Positions 1 through 8,496 are shown, numbered from the stretch's first letter. The stretch: 64,000 nucleotides of DNA from Actinomycetota bacterium (GCA_018268595.1 JAFDWH010000013.1:1-64000); one strand, 5' to 3'. Translations and numbers: made by a program. Notes: generated by a model from the sequence alone, not told the origin.

Positions 1-355
1 CCGAGGCGGCGGGCGGCGGCGCCGCGGCGGCGGGCGCCGGCTTGTGCACGACGACGACCCGTCGCACGACGCGGTGGACGACGACGACCCGCTGCGGGCG
101 CGGCGGCGGCGCCGCCCTCGTGCCGGCGCCGAGCGCGGGGTCGCCGCCGCCGCGCATCTGCCACGCGAGCAGCGCCAGCAGCGTGAGGAACAGCCCGAGC
201 GCGCTCGCCAGCACGGCGGCCGGGTGCGGCCGGCGCGAACGCGGCCGGAAGCGGCCGGAACCATGGTCGGCGGCGAGCGAGCGCCCGCCGGCGCCGCCGC
301 GCCGCACCGCGAGCGAGCGCGCCGCGCGCGCCTGGGCGTCAGTCGTCCTGCTCAT
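1..355 (-). CDS. Membrane-anchored Ala/Arg/Pro-rich protein, 3' end outside window
   Basis: The frame opens with ATG at 355 and is still open at base 1, giving at least 118 residues. An Arg-rich cytoplasmic start (about residues 1-45) precedes one hydrophobic helix at about 46-65 (VLASALGLFLTLLALLAW). After it comes a Pro/Ala/Val-rich stretch with repeated RVVVVHR-type segments. The layout suggests a single-pass protein with an outside tail. The start overlaps the end of the upstream gene by 17 bp, so the two are probably co-transcribed. I do not recognise a family. Support comes from the membrane helix and the coupled start; the function is unknown. Confidence 0.6.
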   Translation of the reverse strand, partial: MSRTTDAQARAARSLAVRRGGAGGRSLAADHGSGRFRPRSRRPHPAAVLASALGLFLTLLALLAWQMRGGGDPALGAGTRAAPPPRPQRVVVVHRVVRRVVVVHKPAPAAAAPPPAAS

Positions 356-737
356 GTCCCCGCCGCTCGCGGCCGTCGTGCTCGGCTCCGTCGCCGCCGC
401 GACGCGCGCCCGGCGCGCCGCTCGCGCGCGTGCGCAGCGGTCGCGAGACGGGCGTCTCGCGCACGACCGGCGCGGGCGCCGCCGCGACCGGCGCAGGCAC
501 GCTCGGCGCCGCCGGCGACGCCGCGACTGCGGGGCGCGGACGCGCCGGCGGCAGGTCGTGCAGGACGCGCGTGATCGTGTGCACCTCGACCGCGCGCAGC
601 GTGCGCGTGCGCGGTGGCACGGTCGCCGCGGCGGTCGCCGCGCCGTCGCTCCCCGGCTGCGAGGAGAGCGCGGCGGCCGCCAGGCCGCCGAGGCCGGCGA
701 GCACCGCCGCGGTGGGGATCGCGCTGCGGGGACGCAT
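339..737 (-). CDS. Small exported or anchored Ala/Pro-rich protein
   Basis: This 132-residue protein starts with MRPRSAIPTAAVLAG, a short basic N-terminus followed by a hydrophobic Ala/Leu helix (about residues 7-24) that can act as a signal anchor. The rest is low-complexity Ala/Pro/Arg sequence (for example PAVAASPAAPSVPAPVAAAP) and ends in a charged Gly/Arg/Asp tail. Its stop lies inside the next gene on the same strand (start 355), so the pair is translationally linked. The pair diverges from the two-component system at 863. No enzymatic motif is visible and the function is unknown. Confidence 0.5.
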   Translation of the reverse strand: MRPRSAIPTAAVLAGLGGLAAAALSSQPGSDGAATAAATVPPRTRTLRAVEVHTITRVLHDLPPARPRPAVAASPAAPSVPAPVAAAPAPVVRETPVSRPLRTRASGAPGARRGGDGAEHDGRERRGHEQDD

Positions 738-862
738 CGCCGGCAGGGTGGCGAAGGCGCCTTCAAGTCACCGTCAACGACCGGTCAAGAGCTGGCAAAA
801 CCGCAACCGGCACCGGGGAAACCCCCGTCGCGACCGGGTGCGCGAGCGGTAGCCTCCGCTGC

Positions 863-1594
863 ATGACGGACGCCGCCGCCCCCCGCATCCTGTTCGTGGA
901 GGACGAGCCGTCGATCGCCGAGCCGTTCACGCGCGCGCTGACGCGCGCCGGCTTCGACACGACCACCGTCGGGACCGCCTCCGGCGCGCTCGAGACGGCC
1001 GACCGCATCGCCCCCGACCTCGTGCTGCTCGACCTCACGCTGCCGGACGGCGACGGGCGCGAGGTGTGTCGCGAGCTGCGCCGCCGCGGCGACGTGCCGA
1101 TCGTGATGCTGACCGCGCGCGGCACCGAGACCGACCGGATCGTGGGGCTGGAGCTGGGCGCCGACGACTACGTCGTCAAGCCGTTCAGCGGCGCCGAGGT
1201 GATCGCGCGCATCAGAGCGGTCCTGCGGCGAACCGGCGGCGGCAGCGGCGGCGCGTCGCCCGGCAACGGTCAGCCCGAAGTGCTGCAGGCCGGGCCGCTC
1301 GAGCTCGACGCGGCCGCGCGCCGCGCCTGGCTCGACGGCGAGGAGCTGCAGCTCTCGCGCAAGGAGATGGACCTGCTCGTGCGGCTGATGCGCGACGCCG
1401 GCCGCGTCGTCTCGCGCGAGGACCTGATGGCGGACGTGTGGGACGTCAACTGGTTCGGCTCGACGAAGACGCTCGACGTGCACGTCGGCTGGCTGCGCCG
1501 CAAGCTCGGCGACGACCCCGCCAGACCGCGCTTCATCCACACCGTGCGCGGCGTCGGCTTCCGCTTCGCCTCCGACGAGGAGCTGTCCTCATAG
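863..1594 (+). CDS. OmpR/PhoB-family response regulator
   Basis: The 243-residue protein has an N-terminal receiver domain (residues about 8-120). It contains the acidic pocket E13-D14, the phospho-acceptor D57 in LVLLDLTLPDGDG, T84 and K107 in VVKPFSG. A C-terminal OmpR winged helix follows (about 140-238), with the recognition-helix and wing signature LDVHVGWLRRKLG and TVRGVGFRF. I chose ATG 863 because the receiver fold begins right after it and the longer open frame upstream looks non-coding. The stop codon overlaps the start region of the kinase gene, a standard regulator-kinase operon. The signal and regulon are not evident. Confidence 0.95.
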   Translation: MTDAAAPRILFVEDEPSIAEPFTRALTRAGFDTTTVGTASGALETADRIAPDLVLLDLTLPDGDGREVCRELRRRGDVPIVMLTARGTETDRIVGLELGADDYVVKPFSGAEVIARIRAVLRRTGGGSGGASPGNGQPEVLQAGPLELDAAARRAWLDGEELQLSRKEMDLLVRLMRDAGRVVSREDLMADVWDVNWFGSTKTLDVHVGWLRRKLGDDPARPRFIHTVRGVGFRFASDEELSS

Positions 1595-2991
1595 GTCTGC
1601 GGTCCCGCCTGCTGGCGGCGCTCGCGTACGTGCTGCTGCTCGCGGTGGTCGCGCTGGAGGTGCCGCTGATCTTCAGCCTCAACGACCGCGTGCAGGCGGA
1701 GGTGCGCACGCAGGCGCGCGGACAGACCGACGTCGTCGCCGCCTCGGTCGCCGATCTCGTCGCGCCGCCGCGCGAGCGCGCGCTGCGCCAGCTCGTCGCG
1801 TCCGCGGCCAGCTCGGTGCGCGGTCGCGTGATCGTGCTCGACCTGCACGGCCGGCTGCTGGCCGACTCGGCCGGCGGCCCGCTCGGAACCAGCTACGCCG
1901 ACCGTCCGGAGGTGCGCGCGGCGCTGCGCGGGCGCTCCTTCCAGAGCCAGCGCGGCAGTCAGACGCTCGGCCAGAACATCCTCGCGACGGCGGCGCCGGT
2001 GCTGCGCGGCACGCGCGGGACGGTCGTCGGCGCGGTGCGGATCACGCAGAGCGTCGCGGCGGTGCGGCGCGCGGTGCGGCGCTCGACCGCCGGGCTGCTG
2101 CTCGTCGGCGCGATCGTGCTGGCGCTCGGCCTGCTCGCCGGCAGCTTCATCGCGGGCCAGTTCGTGCGGCCGATCCGCCACATGCGCGCGGCGGCGGCGC
2201 GCGTCGCCGCGGGCGACCTCGACACCCGCGTCGCGCTGGAGGGCTCGACCGAGGAGCGCTCGCTCGCACGCTCGTTCAACGACATGACCGATCGCATCCG
2301 CGACATGCTCACCCGCCAGCAGGCGTTCGTCGCGGACGCCTCGCACCAGCTGCGCACGCCGCTGGCGGGCCTGCGCCTGCGGCTCGAGGAGGCGGAGGCG
2401 GCCGGCGTCTCGCCGGAGGCGGCGGCAGAGCTGGCGGCCGGCGAGCGCGAGGTCGACCGCATCGCGGAGCTGGTCGAGGAGCTGCTCGTGCTGTCGAGCG
2501 CCGGTGAGCCGGACGCGTCCGCCGAGCCGATCGACCTCGCCGGCGCCGCCGCGGCGGCGCACCATCGCTGGGAGCCGCTCGCGCGCGAGCAGGGCCGGCA
2601 GGTCGTGCTGCTCGAGCCGCGCGAGCCGGCGCTCGTCTCGGCGGCGCGCGCGGACGTCGACCGCGTGCTCGACGCACTCGTCGAGAACGCGCTGCGCTAC
2701 GCGCCCGCCGGCTCGATCGTCTCGCTGCGCGCGAGCGGGGAGACCGTCGAGGTGCTCGACGGCGGGCCCGGGATCGCGGCCGACGAGGAGGAGGCGGTGT
2801 TCGAGCGCTTCCACCGCGGCGCGGCCGGACGGCGCACGCCGGGAGGGACCGGGCTGGGGCTCACGATCGCGCGCACGCTCGCGCGCCGCTGGGCGGGCGA
2901 CGTGACGATCGCCAACCGCGCCGACGGCGCCGGCGCGCGGGCGCTGCTGCGGCTCCCCCGCTTGTCCGTCGCTTTGCCGGAGCGCCGTTAG
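1591..2991 (+). CDS. Two-component sensor histidine kinase with HAMP domain
   Basis: An N-terminal membrane helix (about residues 8-29) is followed by an extracytoplasmic sensor of about 130 residues and a second helix (about 170-190, LLLVGAIVLALGLLAGSFIAG). Then come a HAMP linker, the HisKA box FVADASHQLRTPLAGL with H252, and a HATPase domain with N (VENALRY), G1 (DGGPGIA) and G2 (GGTGLGL) boxes. Coupling to the regulator gene is clear. The start is odd: no ATG, GTG or TTG precedes the first helix in frame. A strong GAGGAG (1577-1582) sits 8 nt before an ATA that overlaps the upstream stop (ATAG), so I place the start there. A GTG at 1630 would cut into the helix. Confidence 0.93.
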   Translation: MGLRSRLLAALAYVLLLAVVALEVPLIFSLNDRVQAEVRTQARGQTDVVAASVADLVAPPRERALRQLVASAASSVRGRVIVLDLHGRLLADSAGGPLGTSYADRPEVRAALRGRSFQSQRGSQTLGQNILATAAPVLRGTRGTVVGAVRITQSVAAVRRAVRRSTAGLLLVGAIVLALGLLAGSFIAGQFVRPIRHMRAAAARVAAGDLDTRVALEGSTEERSLARSFNDMTDRIRDMLTRQQAFVADASHQLRTPLAGLRLRLEEAEAAGVSPEAAAELAAGEREVDRIAELVEELLVLSSAGEPDASAEPIDLAGAAAAAHHRWEPLAREQGRQVVLLEPREPALVSAARADVDRVLDALVENALRYAPAGSIVSLRASGETVEVLDGGPGIAADEEEAVFERFHRGAAGRRTPGGTGLGLTIARTLARRWAGDVTIANRADGAGARALLRLPRLSVALPERR

Positions 2992-2996
2992 CGTCG

Positions 2997-3296
2997 ATGT
3001 CGATGCGCGCCCGCAGCCTGCTCGCCTGGATCGCCGTCGGCCTGCTCGGCCTCGCGCTGGCGGCCGGCGTGACGTACGCGGCCACACAGCTGTCGAGCCA
3101 GCGGATCGGGCTCTCCGCCGAGCCGCCCTCGGCCGGCGAGGAGCTGGCCCCCGCCGCGCACCGGCACGCGCGCACGCGCACGACGACCACGACGCCGTCG
3201 CAGCCGGCGCGCACCACCCGCGACGAGCGCCCGACCGGCTCCACGGAGGAGCACGGCGAAGCGGCCCGTCACGGGTCCGGCGACCTCGACGACTGA
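2997..3296 (+). CDS. Small single-pass membrane protein downstream of kinase
   Basis: This 99-residue protein has an N-terminal hydrophobic helix (LLAWIAVGLLGLALAAGVTYAA, residues about 8-29) and a polar outside tail rich in Thr, Arg, His and Glu. It begins 5 bp after the kinase stop, so it is probably the third gene of the regulator-kinase operon. Small membrane proteins in such positions sometimes modulate the kinase, but nothing here shows that directly. There are no cysteines in the mature part and no known motif. Confidence 0.7.
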   Translation: MSMRARSLLAWIAVGLLGLALAAGVTYAATQLSSQRIGLSAEPPSAGEELAPAAHRHARTRTTTTTPSQPARTTRDERPTGSTEEHGEAARHGSGDLDD

Positions 3297-3304
3297 CGCG
3301 GCCG

Positions 3305-3724
3305 CTACGCCGCCCACGGGTCGAACAGGTCGATCCCGGTGGCGTCGAAGTCACGGAGGTTGCGCGTCGCGAGCGTCGCGCCGTGGTGGCGGCAGATCGC
3401 GGCGATCTGATCGTCGGCGACGGTGGCCGGCCGCCCGTCGCGCTCGCGCGCGGCGACGAGCTGCGCGTAGTGCACGGCGGCGGAGCCGTCGAACGGCAGG
3501 ATGCGGCCGCCGAAGTCCTCCACGAGCAGCGCGTCGACGGCGGTGGTGAGCTTGCGCCTGCGCGCGCCGTTCGGCATCCGCGCCACGCCGTGCAGCAGCT
3601 CCGCGGCCGTCACGGCGGTGATCGCCAGCATGCGCGGGTCCTCGCCGTCGGCCCACTCGAGGACCGCCCGGTCCGGTCGTCTCCGCATCAGCTCGAAGAC
3701 GACGTTCGTGTCCAGGACGATCAT
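3305..3724 (-). CDS. vapC: VapC-family PIN-domain toxin (ribonuclease)
   Basis: This 139-residue PIN-domain protein shows the expected acidic metal-binding set: D5 in MIVLDTN, E42 in TAAELLHG, D104 in VADDQIAAI and D125 in RNLRDFD. These residues coordinate divalent metal in VapC/FitB nucleases that cleave tRNA or rRNA. The start ATG overlaps the stop of the preceding antitoxin gene by 4 bp (ATGA), the usual coupled antitoxin-toxin order. The length is normal for the family and no active-site residue is missing, so it is probably functional. The RNA target cannot be read from sequence. Confidence 0.93.
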   Translation of the reverse strand: MIVLDTNVVFELMRRRPDRAVLEWADGEDPRMLAITAVTAAELLHGVARMPNGARRRKLTTAVDALLVEDFGGRILPFDGSAAVHYAQLVAARERDGRPATVADDQIAAICRHHGATLATRNLRDFDATGIDLFDPWAA

Positions 3725-3981
3725 GCGCCGAGGTCGGCGGCGCGCGGCAGCTCGCTGCGCGCCGGCAGCTCGAGCCGGTCGGCGCCGAGCCCGGCGAAGC
3801 GGTCGTGGATGCGGCTTCCGAGCCGCGCCGGCGGTGCGCCGAGCAGCGCGTCGCGCAGGATCGCCCGCGCCTCCGCCTCCATCGAGCGGCCGTTCTCCGC
3901 GGCGCGCAGCCGCAGCTGCGCCTTGACCGTGTCGTCGAGGTTGCGGACCGTGAGCGTTGAGAGTGCATGCATTGCTGTCAT
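3721..3981 (-). CDS. vapB: VapB/FitA-like ribbon-helix-helix antitoxin
   Basis: The 86-residue protein carries an N-terminal Arc/FitA-type ribbon-helix-helix (LSTLTVRNLDDTVKAQLRLR, then AAENGRSMEAEARAILRDAL). Its C-terminal extension would wrap the toxin. The three possible ATGs are 3999, 3981 and 3972; 3981 or 3972 fits the RHH start best. It forms an operon with vapC through a 4-bp ATGA overlap. The start region lies inside an inverted repeat (CATTGC ... GCAATG), a plausible autoregulatory operator. Family knowledge: the antitoxin binds its own promoter and neutralises the toxin. Confidence 0.9.
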   Translation of the reverse strand: MTAMHALSTLTVRNLDDTVKAQLRLRAAENGRSMEAEARAILRDALLGAPPARLGSRIHDRFAGLGADRLELPARSELPRAADLGA

Positions 3982-3994
3982 AGATCGCAATGCT
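3972..3994. promoter_or_regulatory. Inverted repeat at vapBC start, putative operator
   Basis: The 6-bp arms CATTGC and GCAATG are separated by 11 nt and cover the antitoxin start codons. RHH antitoxins of this class bind short inverted repeats in their own promoter, so this is the obvious candidate site. The arms are short, so the call is tentative. Confidence 0.4.
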
Positions 3995-4005
3995 AGCACC
4001 GAGGG

Positions 4006-5190
4006 TCATGCCGGCTCGCGCAGGAGCCGCTCGGCGAGGTACGGGGCGAGGCGCTGCGCGTGGATCTTCGCGGGCGGCCACCACAGCGGCTCGTCGGCGA
4101 CCTGCTCGTCTTCGTGCTCCTCGCCGTTACGCGCGACGTGCGCGCGCAGGAAGCGCGACGGGCCGCCGGTCAGCAGCACCGTGCGCAGCACGGGGTCGAA
4201 CGGCGACGGGCGCGGACCGCCGAGCAGCCGGTGCACGACGTCCTGCGCGACGACGTCCGCGAGCTGCGCGGCGAGCCCGCCCTGCTTGAGCGGCTGGGCC
4301 GTCGCGTCGCCGGCGGCGTGGACGCCTTCCTCCCCCGCGACGCGGCCGAAGCCGTCGACCGGCACGAAGCCGTCGGCGTCGGCCGGCAGGCCGGCGATCG
4401 CCGGACCGCGCAAGCGCGGCAGCGCGATCAGCGCGTCGACCTCCGCCGCGCCCTCCAGCTCGATCCACAGCAGGCCATCCTCGTAGATCTCGACCATGCT
4501 GGCCGTGCGCAACGCCACGCCGTGCTCGCCCAGCAGCTCGCGCGCGGTGGCCGAGACCTCGGGACCGAACGCCTCCAGCGGCGCCTGCTCGGGCGTCACG
4601 AGCAGCAGCTCCGGCGCGCGCCCCTGCGGGTCGCGCTCGGTGCCGAGCCGCAGCGCCAGCTCGTACAGCGGCAGCGTCCAGGCGACGCCGTCGGGGACCG
4701 CGAACGCGACGCGACGCAGCGTCCCCGCGCGCACGCCGCGGACGACCTCGGCGATCGCGCCGGCGTCCTGCGGCGCGCCGAACGTGAGCGCGCCGGCGAC
4801 CGCCCGCTCAGGGCGCGCGCCGACCGCCACGACGAGGTCGCCGTAGAAGATCCGCTCGCCCGCACGCGTCACCGCCATGCCCGCGTCGACGTCGACCGCC
4901 GCCAGCGCGCCGGACAGCAGCGTCGCGCCCTGCTCGGCGACGACGTCGGCGAGCGGCAGCGACGGGGTCGGGGTCCCGCCGGAGGCGTCGGTGGCGAACG
5001 GCTCCAGCACGCTCAGCGGGCGGTAGACGAACTCGCGCGCGGGCGCGAGCACGCACAGCTCGAGTCGCTCGGCGGCCAGCTCGCGCAGCGCCAGCAGCGT
5101 CTCGAGCGCCGCGACGCCGCCGCCTGCGATCAGGACGCGCGGACGGCGGGCGCCGACGTCGGCTCCGGCACCGGCAACGTGATCTCGCAT
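4006..5190 (-). CDS. FAD/NAD(P)-dependent oxidoreductase, third of three tandem paralogues
   Basis: The 394-residue protein has a Rossmann FAD-binding start (RVLIAGGGVAALETLLALR, about residues 18-37). A second dinucleotide region and the FAD-contacting VHAAGDATAQPLKQGGLAAQ segment lie near the C-terminus. Its overall order matches the sulfide:quinone reductase / type II NADH dehydrogenase / pyridine nucleotide-disulfide family. The C-terminus carries the block LWWPPAKI..RLAPYL that is shared with both neighbours. No redox-active CxxC is visible, so a simple flavin hydride-transfer enzyme is more likely than a disulfide reductase. It overlaps the preceding gene by 61 bp and ends the three-gene operon. 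The substrate is unknown. Confidence 0.85.
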   Translation of the reverse strand: MRDHVAGAGADVGARRPRVLIAGGGVAALETLLALRELAAERLELCVLAPAREFVYRPLSVLEPFATDASGGTPTPSLPLADVVAEQGATLLSGALAAVDVDAGMAVTRAGERIFYGDLVVAVGARPERAVAGALTFGAPQDAGAIAEVVRGVRAGTLRRVAFAVPDGVAWTLPLYELALRLGTERDPQGRAPELLLVTPEQAPLEAFGPEVSATARELLGEHGVALRTASMVEIYEDGLLWIELEGAAEVDALIALPRLRGPAIAGLPADADGFVPVDGFGRVAGEEGVHAAGDATAQPLKQGGLAAQLADVVAQDVVHRLLGGPRPSPFDPVLRTVLLTGGPSRFLRAHVARNGEEHEDEQVADEPLWWPPAKIHAQRLAPYLAERLLREPA

Positions 5191-6374
5191 GGGATCGCCC
5201 CCTCCAACCAGCGTTCGTCGGGTTCCATCGTCGGCAGGCGCGCGCCGAAGCGCTCCGTCAGGAACGGCGCCAGGTGGCGACCGGCCACCTTCAGCGGCGG
5301 CCACCACAGCGGCACGTCGGCGGTGCGCGACCCGCTCCCGCCGGCCACGTCGGCCTCGAGGTACTGCGGCTGCTCGCTCGTCACGAGCATCCCGCGCAGC
5401 ACCGGGCGGAACGGCGCGGGCGTCAGCGGCGCGCCCGCGCGCGCGGCGATCGCCTCGGCGATCGCGTCCGCCTGCTGCGTCGCGAGGCCGCCCTGCTTGA
5501 TCGGGTAGTCGGTCGCGTCGCCGGCCGCGTACAGGTCGGCCACGCCGCGCACGGCGCCGTGCGCGTCGACCGGGACGAACCCGTCGGCGTCGCGCGGGAC
5601 GCCCACGATCGCGGGGCCGCGCAGCAGCGGAAGGGTCACGACGCGGTCGGCGCGCACGACGCGGCTGCCCGGCTCCAGCAGCGCCTCGCCGGGGCGCGCG
5701 CGGACGAGCCGCGCGGCCGGCAGGAAGGCGATCCCGAGCCGCTCGAGGTACTCCAGCAGGCGCCCGCTCGCGCGACCGCCGAACAGCTCGAGCGGCGCGC
5801 GCTCCGTCGTCGCGAGCGACACGCGCGCACGACCCTGGAGCCGCCGTGCCGTCATCACCGCCAGCTCGTAGAGCGGCAGCGGCCAGCGCACGCCGGCGGG
5901 GACCGCGAACAGCAGGCGCTCGACGCGGCCGACCTCGGCCCCGGCGAGCAGCCGCGCGAACTCCTCGCGCGAGCGCGGGTCGCCGAAGACGAGCGCGCCC
6001 GCCAGCGGGCGCACCGGCCGCGCGCCGACGGCCAGCACGAGCGCCTCGTAGCGCAGCACGGCGCCCTCGGCGGTGCGGACCCAGTGGCCGAGCGCGTCGA
6101 CGTCCGCGACCGCGTCGAGCCGGTGACGCACCCCGAGCGGAGCGAGCGCGTCCGCCAGCGCGAGTCGCGGCGGCGCGAGCCCGAACGGCTCGACGACGTC
6201 GAGCGGCGGATAGCGCAGCTCGCGGTGGGGCGCGATCAGCTCGACCTCGACGCGCATGCCGGCGTTGGCGCGCAGCGCCAGCACCGTCTCCAGCGCGGCG
6301 ACGCCGCCGCCGACCACGAGCACGCGCGGCGGCGCGGACTCCGGTCCGTCGAGCCGGCGCAGGCGGTCGGGCAT
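5130..6374 (-). CDS. FAD/NAD(P)-dependent oxidoreductase, second of three tandem paralogues
   Basis: This 414-residue paralogue shares its architecture with both neighbours. The FAD Rossmann motif VLVVGGGVAALETVLALR is at about residues 18-35. LYAAGDATDYPIKQGGLATQ carries the C-terminal flavin contact, followed by PLWWPPLKVAGRHLAPFL. It begins 2 bp after the stop of the upstream paralogue and its 3' end overlaps the start of the downstream one. All three are therefore made from one transcript. The C-terminal tail after the LWWPP block is longer than in the others. There are no catalytic cysteines of the sulfide:quinone reductase type. A respiratory or quinone-linked role is inferred from the family only. 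Confidence 0.85.
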   Translation of the reverse strand: MPDRLRRLDGPESAPPRVLVVGGGVAALETVLALRANAGMRVEVELIAPHRELRYPPLDVVEPFGLAPPRLALADALAPLGVRHRLDAVADVDALGHWVRTAEGAVLRYEALVLAVGARPVRPLAGALVFGDPRSREEFARLLAGAEVGRVERLLFAVPAGVRWPLPLYELAVMTARRLQGRARVSLATTERAPLELFGGRASGRLLEYLERLGIAFLPAARLVRARPGEALLEPGSRVVRADRVVTLPLLRGPAIVGVPRDADGFVPVDAHGAVRGVADLYAAGDATDYPIKQGGLATQQADAIAEAIAARAGAPLTPAPFRPVLRGMLVTSEQPQYLEADVAGGSGSRTADVPLWWPPLKVAGRHLAPFLTERFGARLPTMEPDERWLEGAIPCEITLPVPEPTSAPAVRAS

Positions 6375-6376
6375 CG

Positions 6377-7639
6377 CTACCGCCGATCGTGCCCGAGCAG
6401 CTCGACGCCGCCGGGATCGCCGTCGTGGTGCACGACCGCCGTGGGCTGACCGGGACTCGGCACCGCGCGCAGGTGCCGGCGCGCCGTCGCGCGGCCGCTC
6501 TCGTCGCGGTCCGCGAGGTACGGCGCGAGGTAGCGCGCCGCGACCTTGTGCGGCGGCCACCACGGGCAGTGGCGCGAGGCGCTCGAGACGACGCTCTCCC
6601 CGCCCGTGATCGTGGCGCGCAGGTACAGCGGGCCGTCGCCGGTGAAGAGGACCGCGCGCAGCAGTGGTCGCGTCGAGGGCGCCGCCAGGCTCGCGCCCGC
6701 GCCGCGTGCGATCAACGTGGCGACCGCGTCGGCCTGCTGGGCCGCGATCCCGCCCTGCTTGATCGCGAACGTCGTCGCGTCGCCGACCGCGTAGACGTCG
6801 GGCAGCCCGGGCACGCGGCCGTGCGCGTCGACGTGCACGAAGCCGTCGCCGTCGATCGGCACGCCGCCGAGCGACGGGCCGGTCAGGACCGGCAGCGCGA
6901 CGACGCGGTCGGCCTCCAGCGTCCGCTCGCCGGGCGTCAGCGCGAGCGTGCGGCCGTCGTAGTCGTGCGCGTAGGAGTTGCCGACGAAGCGGATGCCGGT
7001 GCGCTCGAGCCGCTCGCCGACCGCGGCGCTGCCGGCGCCCTGGAAGATGCCGAGCGGCGCGTCCTCGGGCGTGACGAGCGTCAGCTCGGCGTCGCGCACG
7101 CCCGCCTCGCGCACGCGTGCGGCGCTCATCAGCGCCAGCTCGTAGAGCGGCAGCGGCCACGTGCGGCCGGGCGGGACGGCGAACGCGACGCGCTTCACGG
7201 CGCCGCGCTCCAGCTCCTGCACGATCCAGTGGAGGCTGTCCGGGTTGGCGTCGGCGAAGAACGTGTGCGCGCGCTCGAGGCCGACGCCGGCGCGCGCGCC
7301 GGGCGCCAGGATCAGCGCGTCGTAGGCGATCCGCTCGCCGCCCTCGGTGACGACCGTGCGCTCCTCGGCGTCGACCCCGGCGACCGCGTCGCGGTGGCGG
7401 CGCACGCCGACGTCCGCGCAGATCTCGGCGAGGTCGTAGTGGCGGGTGGCGCGCGCGCTGAACGGCTCCAGCACGGCGAAGGGGCGGTAGTGGAGCTGCT
7501 CGGCGGGGCTGACGAGCGTGAGCGTGAAGGCGTCGCCCGTGAGCGTGCGCAGCGCGAGCAGCGCCTCGACGCCGGCGATGCCGCCGCCGGCCACGACGAC
7601 GTGGAGCGGCCGCATCTGGGAGCGCGAGGTCTGGGTCAT
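6377..7639 (-). CDS. FAD/NAD(P)-dependent oxidoreductase, first of three tandem paralogues
   Basis: The 420-residue protein opens with MTQTSRSQMRPLHVVVAGGG, so the FAD Rossmann motif lies at about residues 13-32. VYAVGDATTFAIKQGGIAAQ binds flavin near the C-terminus, and CPWWPPHKVAARYLAPYL is the shared C-terminal block. It is the first gene of a three-gene operon of paralogues and diverges from the NarL-type regulator at 7815. Other ATGs lie up to 36 bp upstream; 7639 was chosen because it is closest to the conserved start. Triplication with divergence suggests a hetero-oligomer or distinct electron acceptors, which is inference. Confidence 0.85.
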   Translation of the reverse strand: MTQTSRSQMRPLHVVVAGGGIAGVEALLALRTLTGDAFTLTLVSPAEQLHYRPFAVLEPFSARATRHYDLAEICADVGVRRHRDAVAGVDAEERTVVTEGGERIAYDALILAPGARAGVGLERAHTFFADANPDSLHWIVQELERGAVKRVAFAVPPGRTWPLPLYELALMSAARVREAGVRDAELTLVTPEDAPLGIFQGAGSAAVGERLERTGIRFVGNSYAHDYDGRTLALTPGERTLEADRVVALPVLTGPSLGGVPIDGDGFVHVDAHGRVPGLPDVYAVGDATTFAIKQGGIAAQQADAVATLIARGAGASLAAPSTRPLLRAVLFTGDGPLYLRATITGGESVVSSASRHCPWWPPHKVAARYLAPYLADRDESGRATARRHLRAVPSPGQPTAVVHHDGDPGGVELLGHDRR

Positions 7640-7814
7640 GGGAGCCAGGCTATGACCGGGCACGGGGGGCGCCATCGGGAGTGTGCCCGCCCGTGCGCGT
7701 GGCCGACTACGGACGCGTGCGCGCGTCGGCGCGCGCATCCGTACAAACGACGGATCATGCGGCGTGCGGGCTGCGGTGGCGTCGCGTCGCCGTCGGCCGC
7801 TATCGTCGGCCGCC

Positions 7815-8489
7815 ATGAGCGCAGCCGAGGAGCAGTCCGCCGTGCCCGCGCCCGAGCCGCTGACGAAGGTCGTGATCGCCGACGACCACGCCGTCGTCCG
7901 CACGGGCCTGAAGATGGTGCTCGACGCCGAGGAGGGCATCGAGGTCGTGGCCGAGGCCGGGGACGTCGAAGCGGCGCTGCGCGCCGTGCGGGCGTACCAC
8001 CCACACGTGCTCGTGCTCGACCTCAACATGCCGGGCGAGCCGAGCCTGCAAGCGATCCCGCGCTTCGTCGAGCAGGCGCCGGAGACCGCGATCGTCGTGC
8101 TGACGATGCAGCAGGACCCGGCCTTCGCGCGCGAGGCGCTGCGCTCCGGCGCGCGCGGCTACGTGCTGAAGGAGGCCGCCGACGCCGAGCTCGTGCAGGC
8201 GGTGCGGATGGCGAGAGACGGCCGCACGTACCTCAACCCCGAGCTGGGCGCGCGGATGGCGGCCGAGCCGCCGCCGAGCGGGCCGCCCGACGACCTGACC
8301 GAGCGCGAGCTGGAGGTGCTGCGGCTGATCGCGCTCGGCCACACGAACAGCGAGATCGCCTCGCAGCTCTACCTCAGCGTCCGCACGGTCGAGTCGCACC
8401 GCGCGCACATCCAACAGAAGGTGCGCCGCTCCTCGCGCGCGGAGCTGGTGCGCTACGCGCTCGACCACGGGCTGATCGAGGCGTCGTAA
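7815..8489 (+). CDS. NarL/FixJ-family response regulator
   Basis: The 224-residue protein has a receiver domain (about 18-135) with D23-D24, phospho-acceptor D69 in VLVLDLNMPG, and a conserved Lys in YVLKEAADAE. Its C-terminal LuxR-type HTH (about 155-220) shows LTERELEVLRLIALGHTNSEIASQLYLS. It is convergent with a HisKA_3-type kinase gene whose end is 7 bp away. That kinase class normally phosphorylates NarL-type regulators, so the two probably work together. It diverges from the FAD oxidoreductase operon, which makes that operon a plausible target. Confidence 0.93.
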   Translation: MSAAEEQSAVPAPEPLTKVVIADDHAVVRTGLKMVLDAEEGIEVVAEAGDVEAALRAVRAYHPHVLVLDLNMPGEPSLQAIPRFVEQAPETAIVVLTMQQDPAFAREALRSGARGYVLKEAADAELVQAVRMARDGRTYLNPELGARMAAEPPPSGPPDDLTERELEVLRLIALGHTNSEIASQLYLSVRTVESHRAHIQQKVRRSSRAELVRYALDHGLIEAS

Positions 8490-8496
8490 GGCAGGT

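Noticed and set aside
5130-7160. A 676-residue minus-strand frame as one long oxidoreductase
   Set aside because: The first 260 residues are low-complexity Arg/Ala reading of the upstream paralogue; the true gene starts at 6374.
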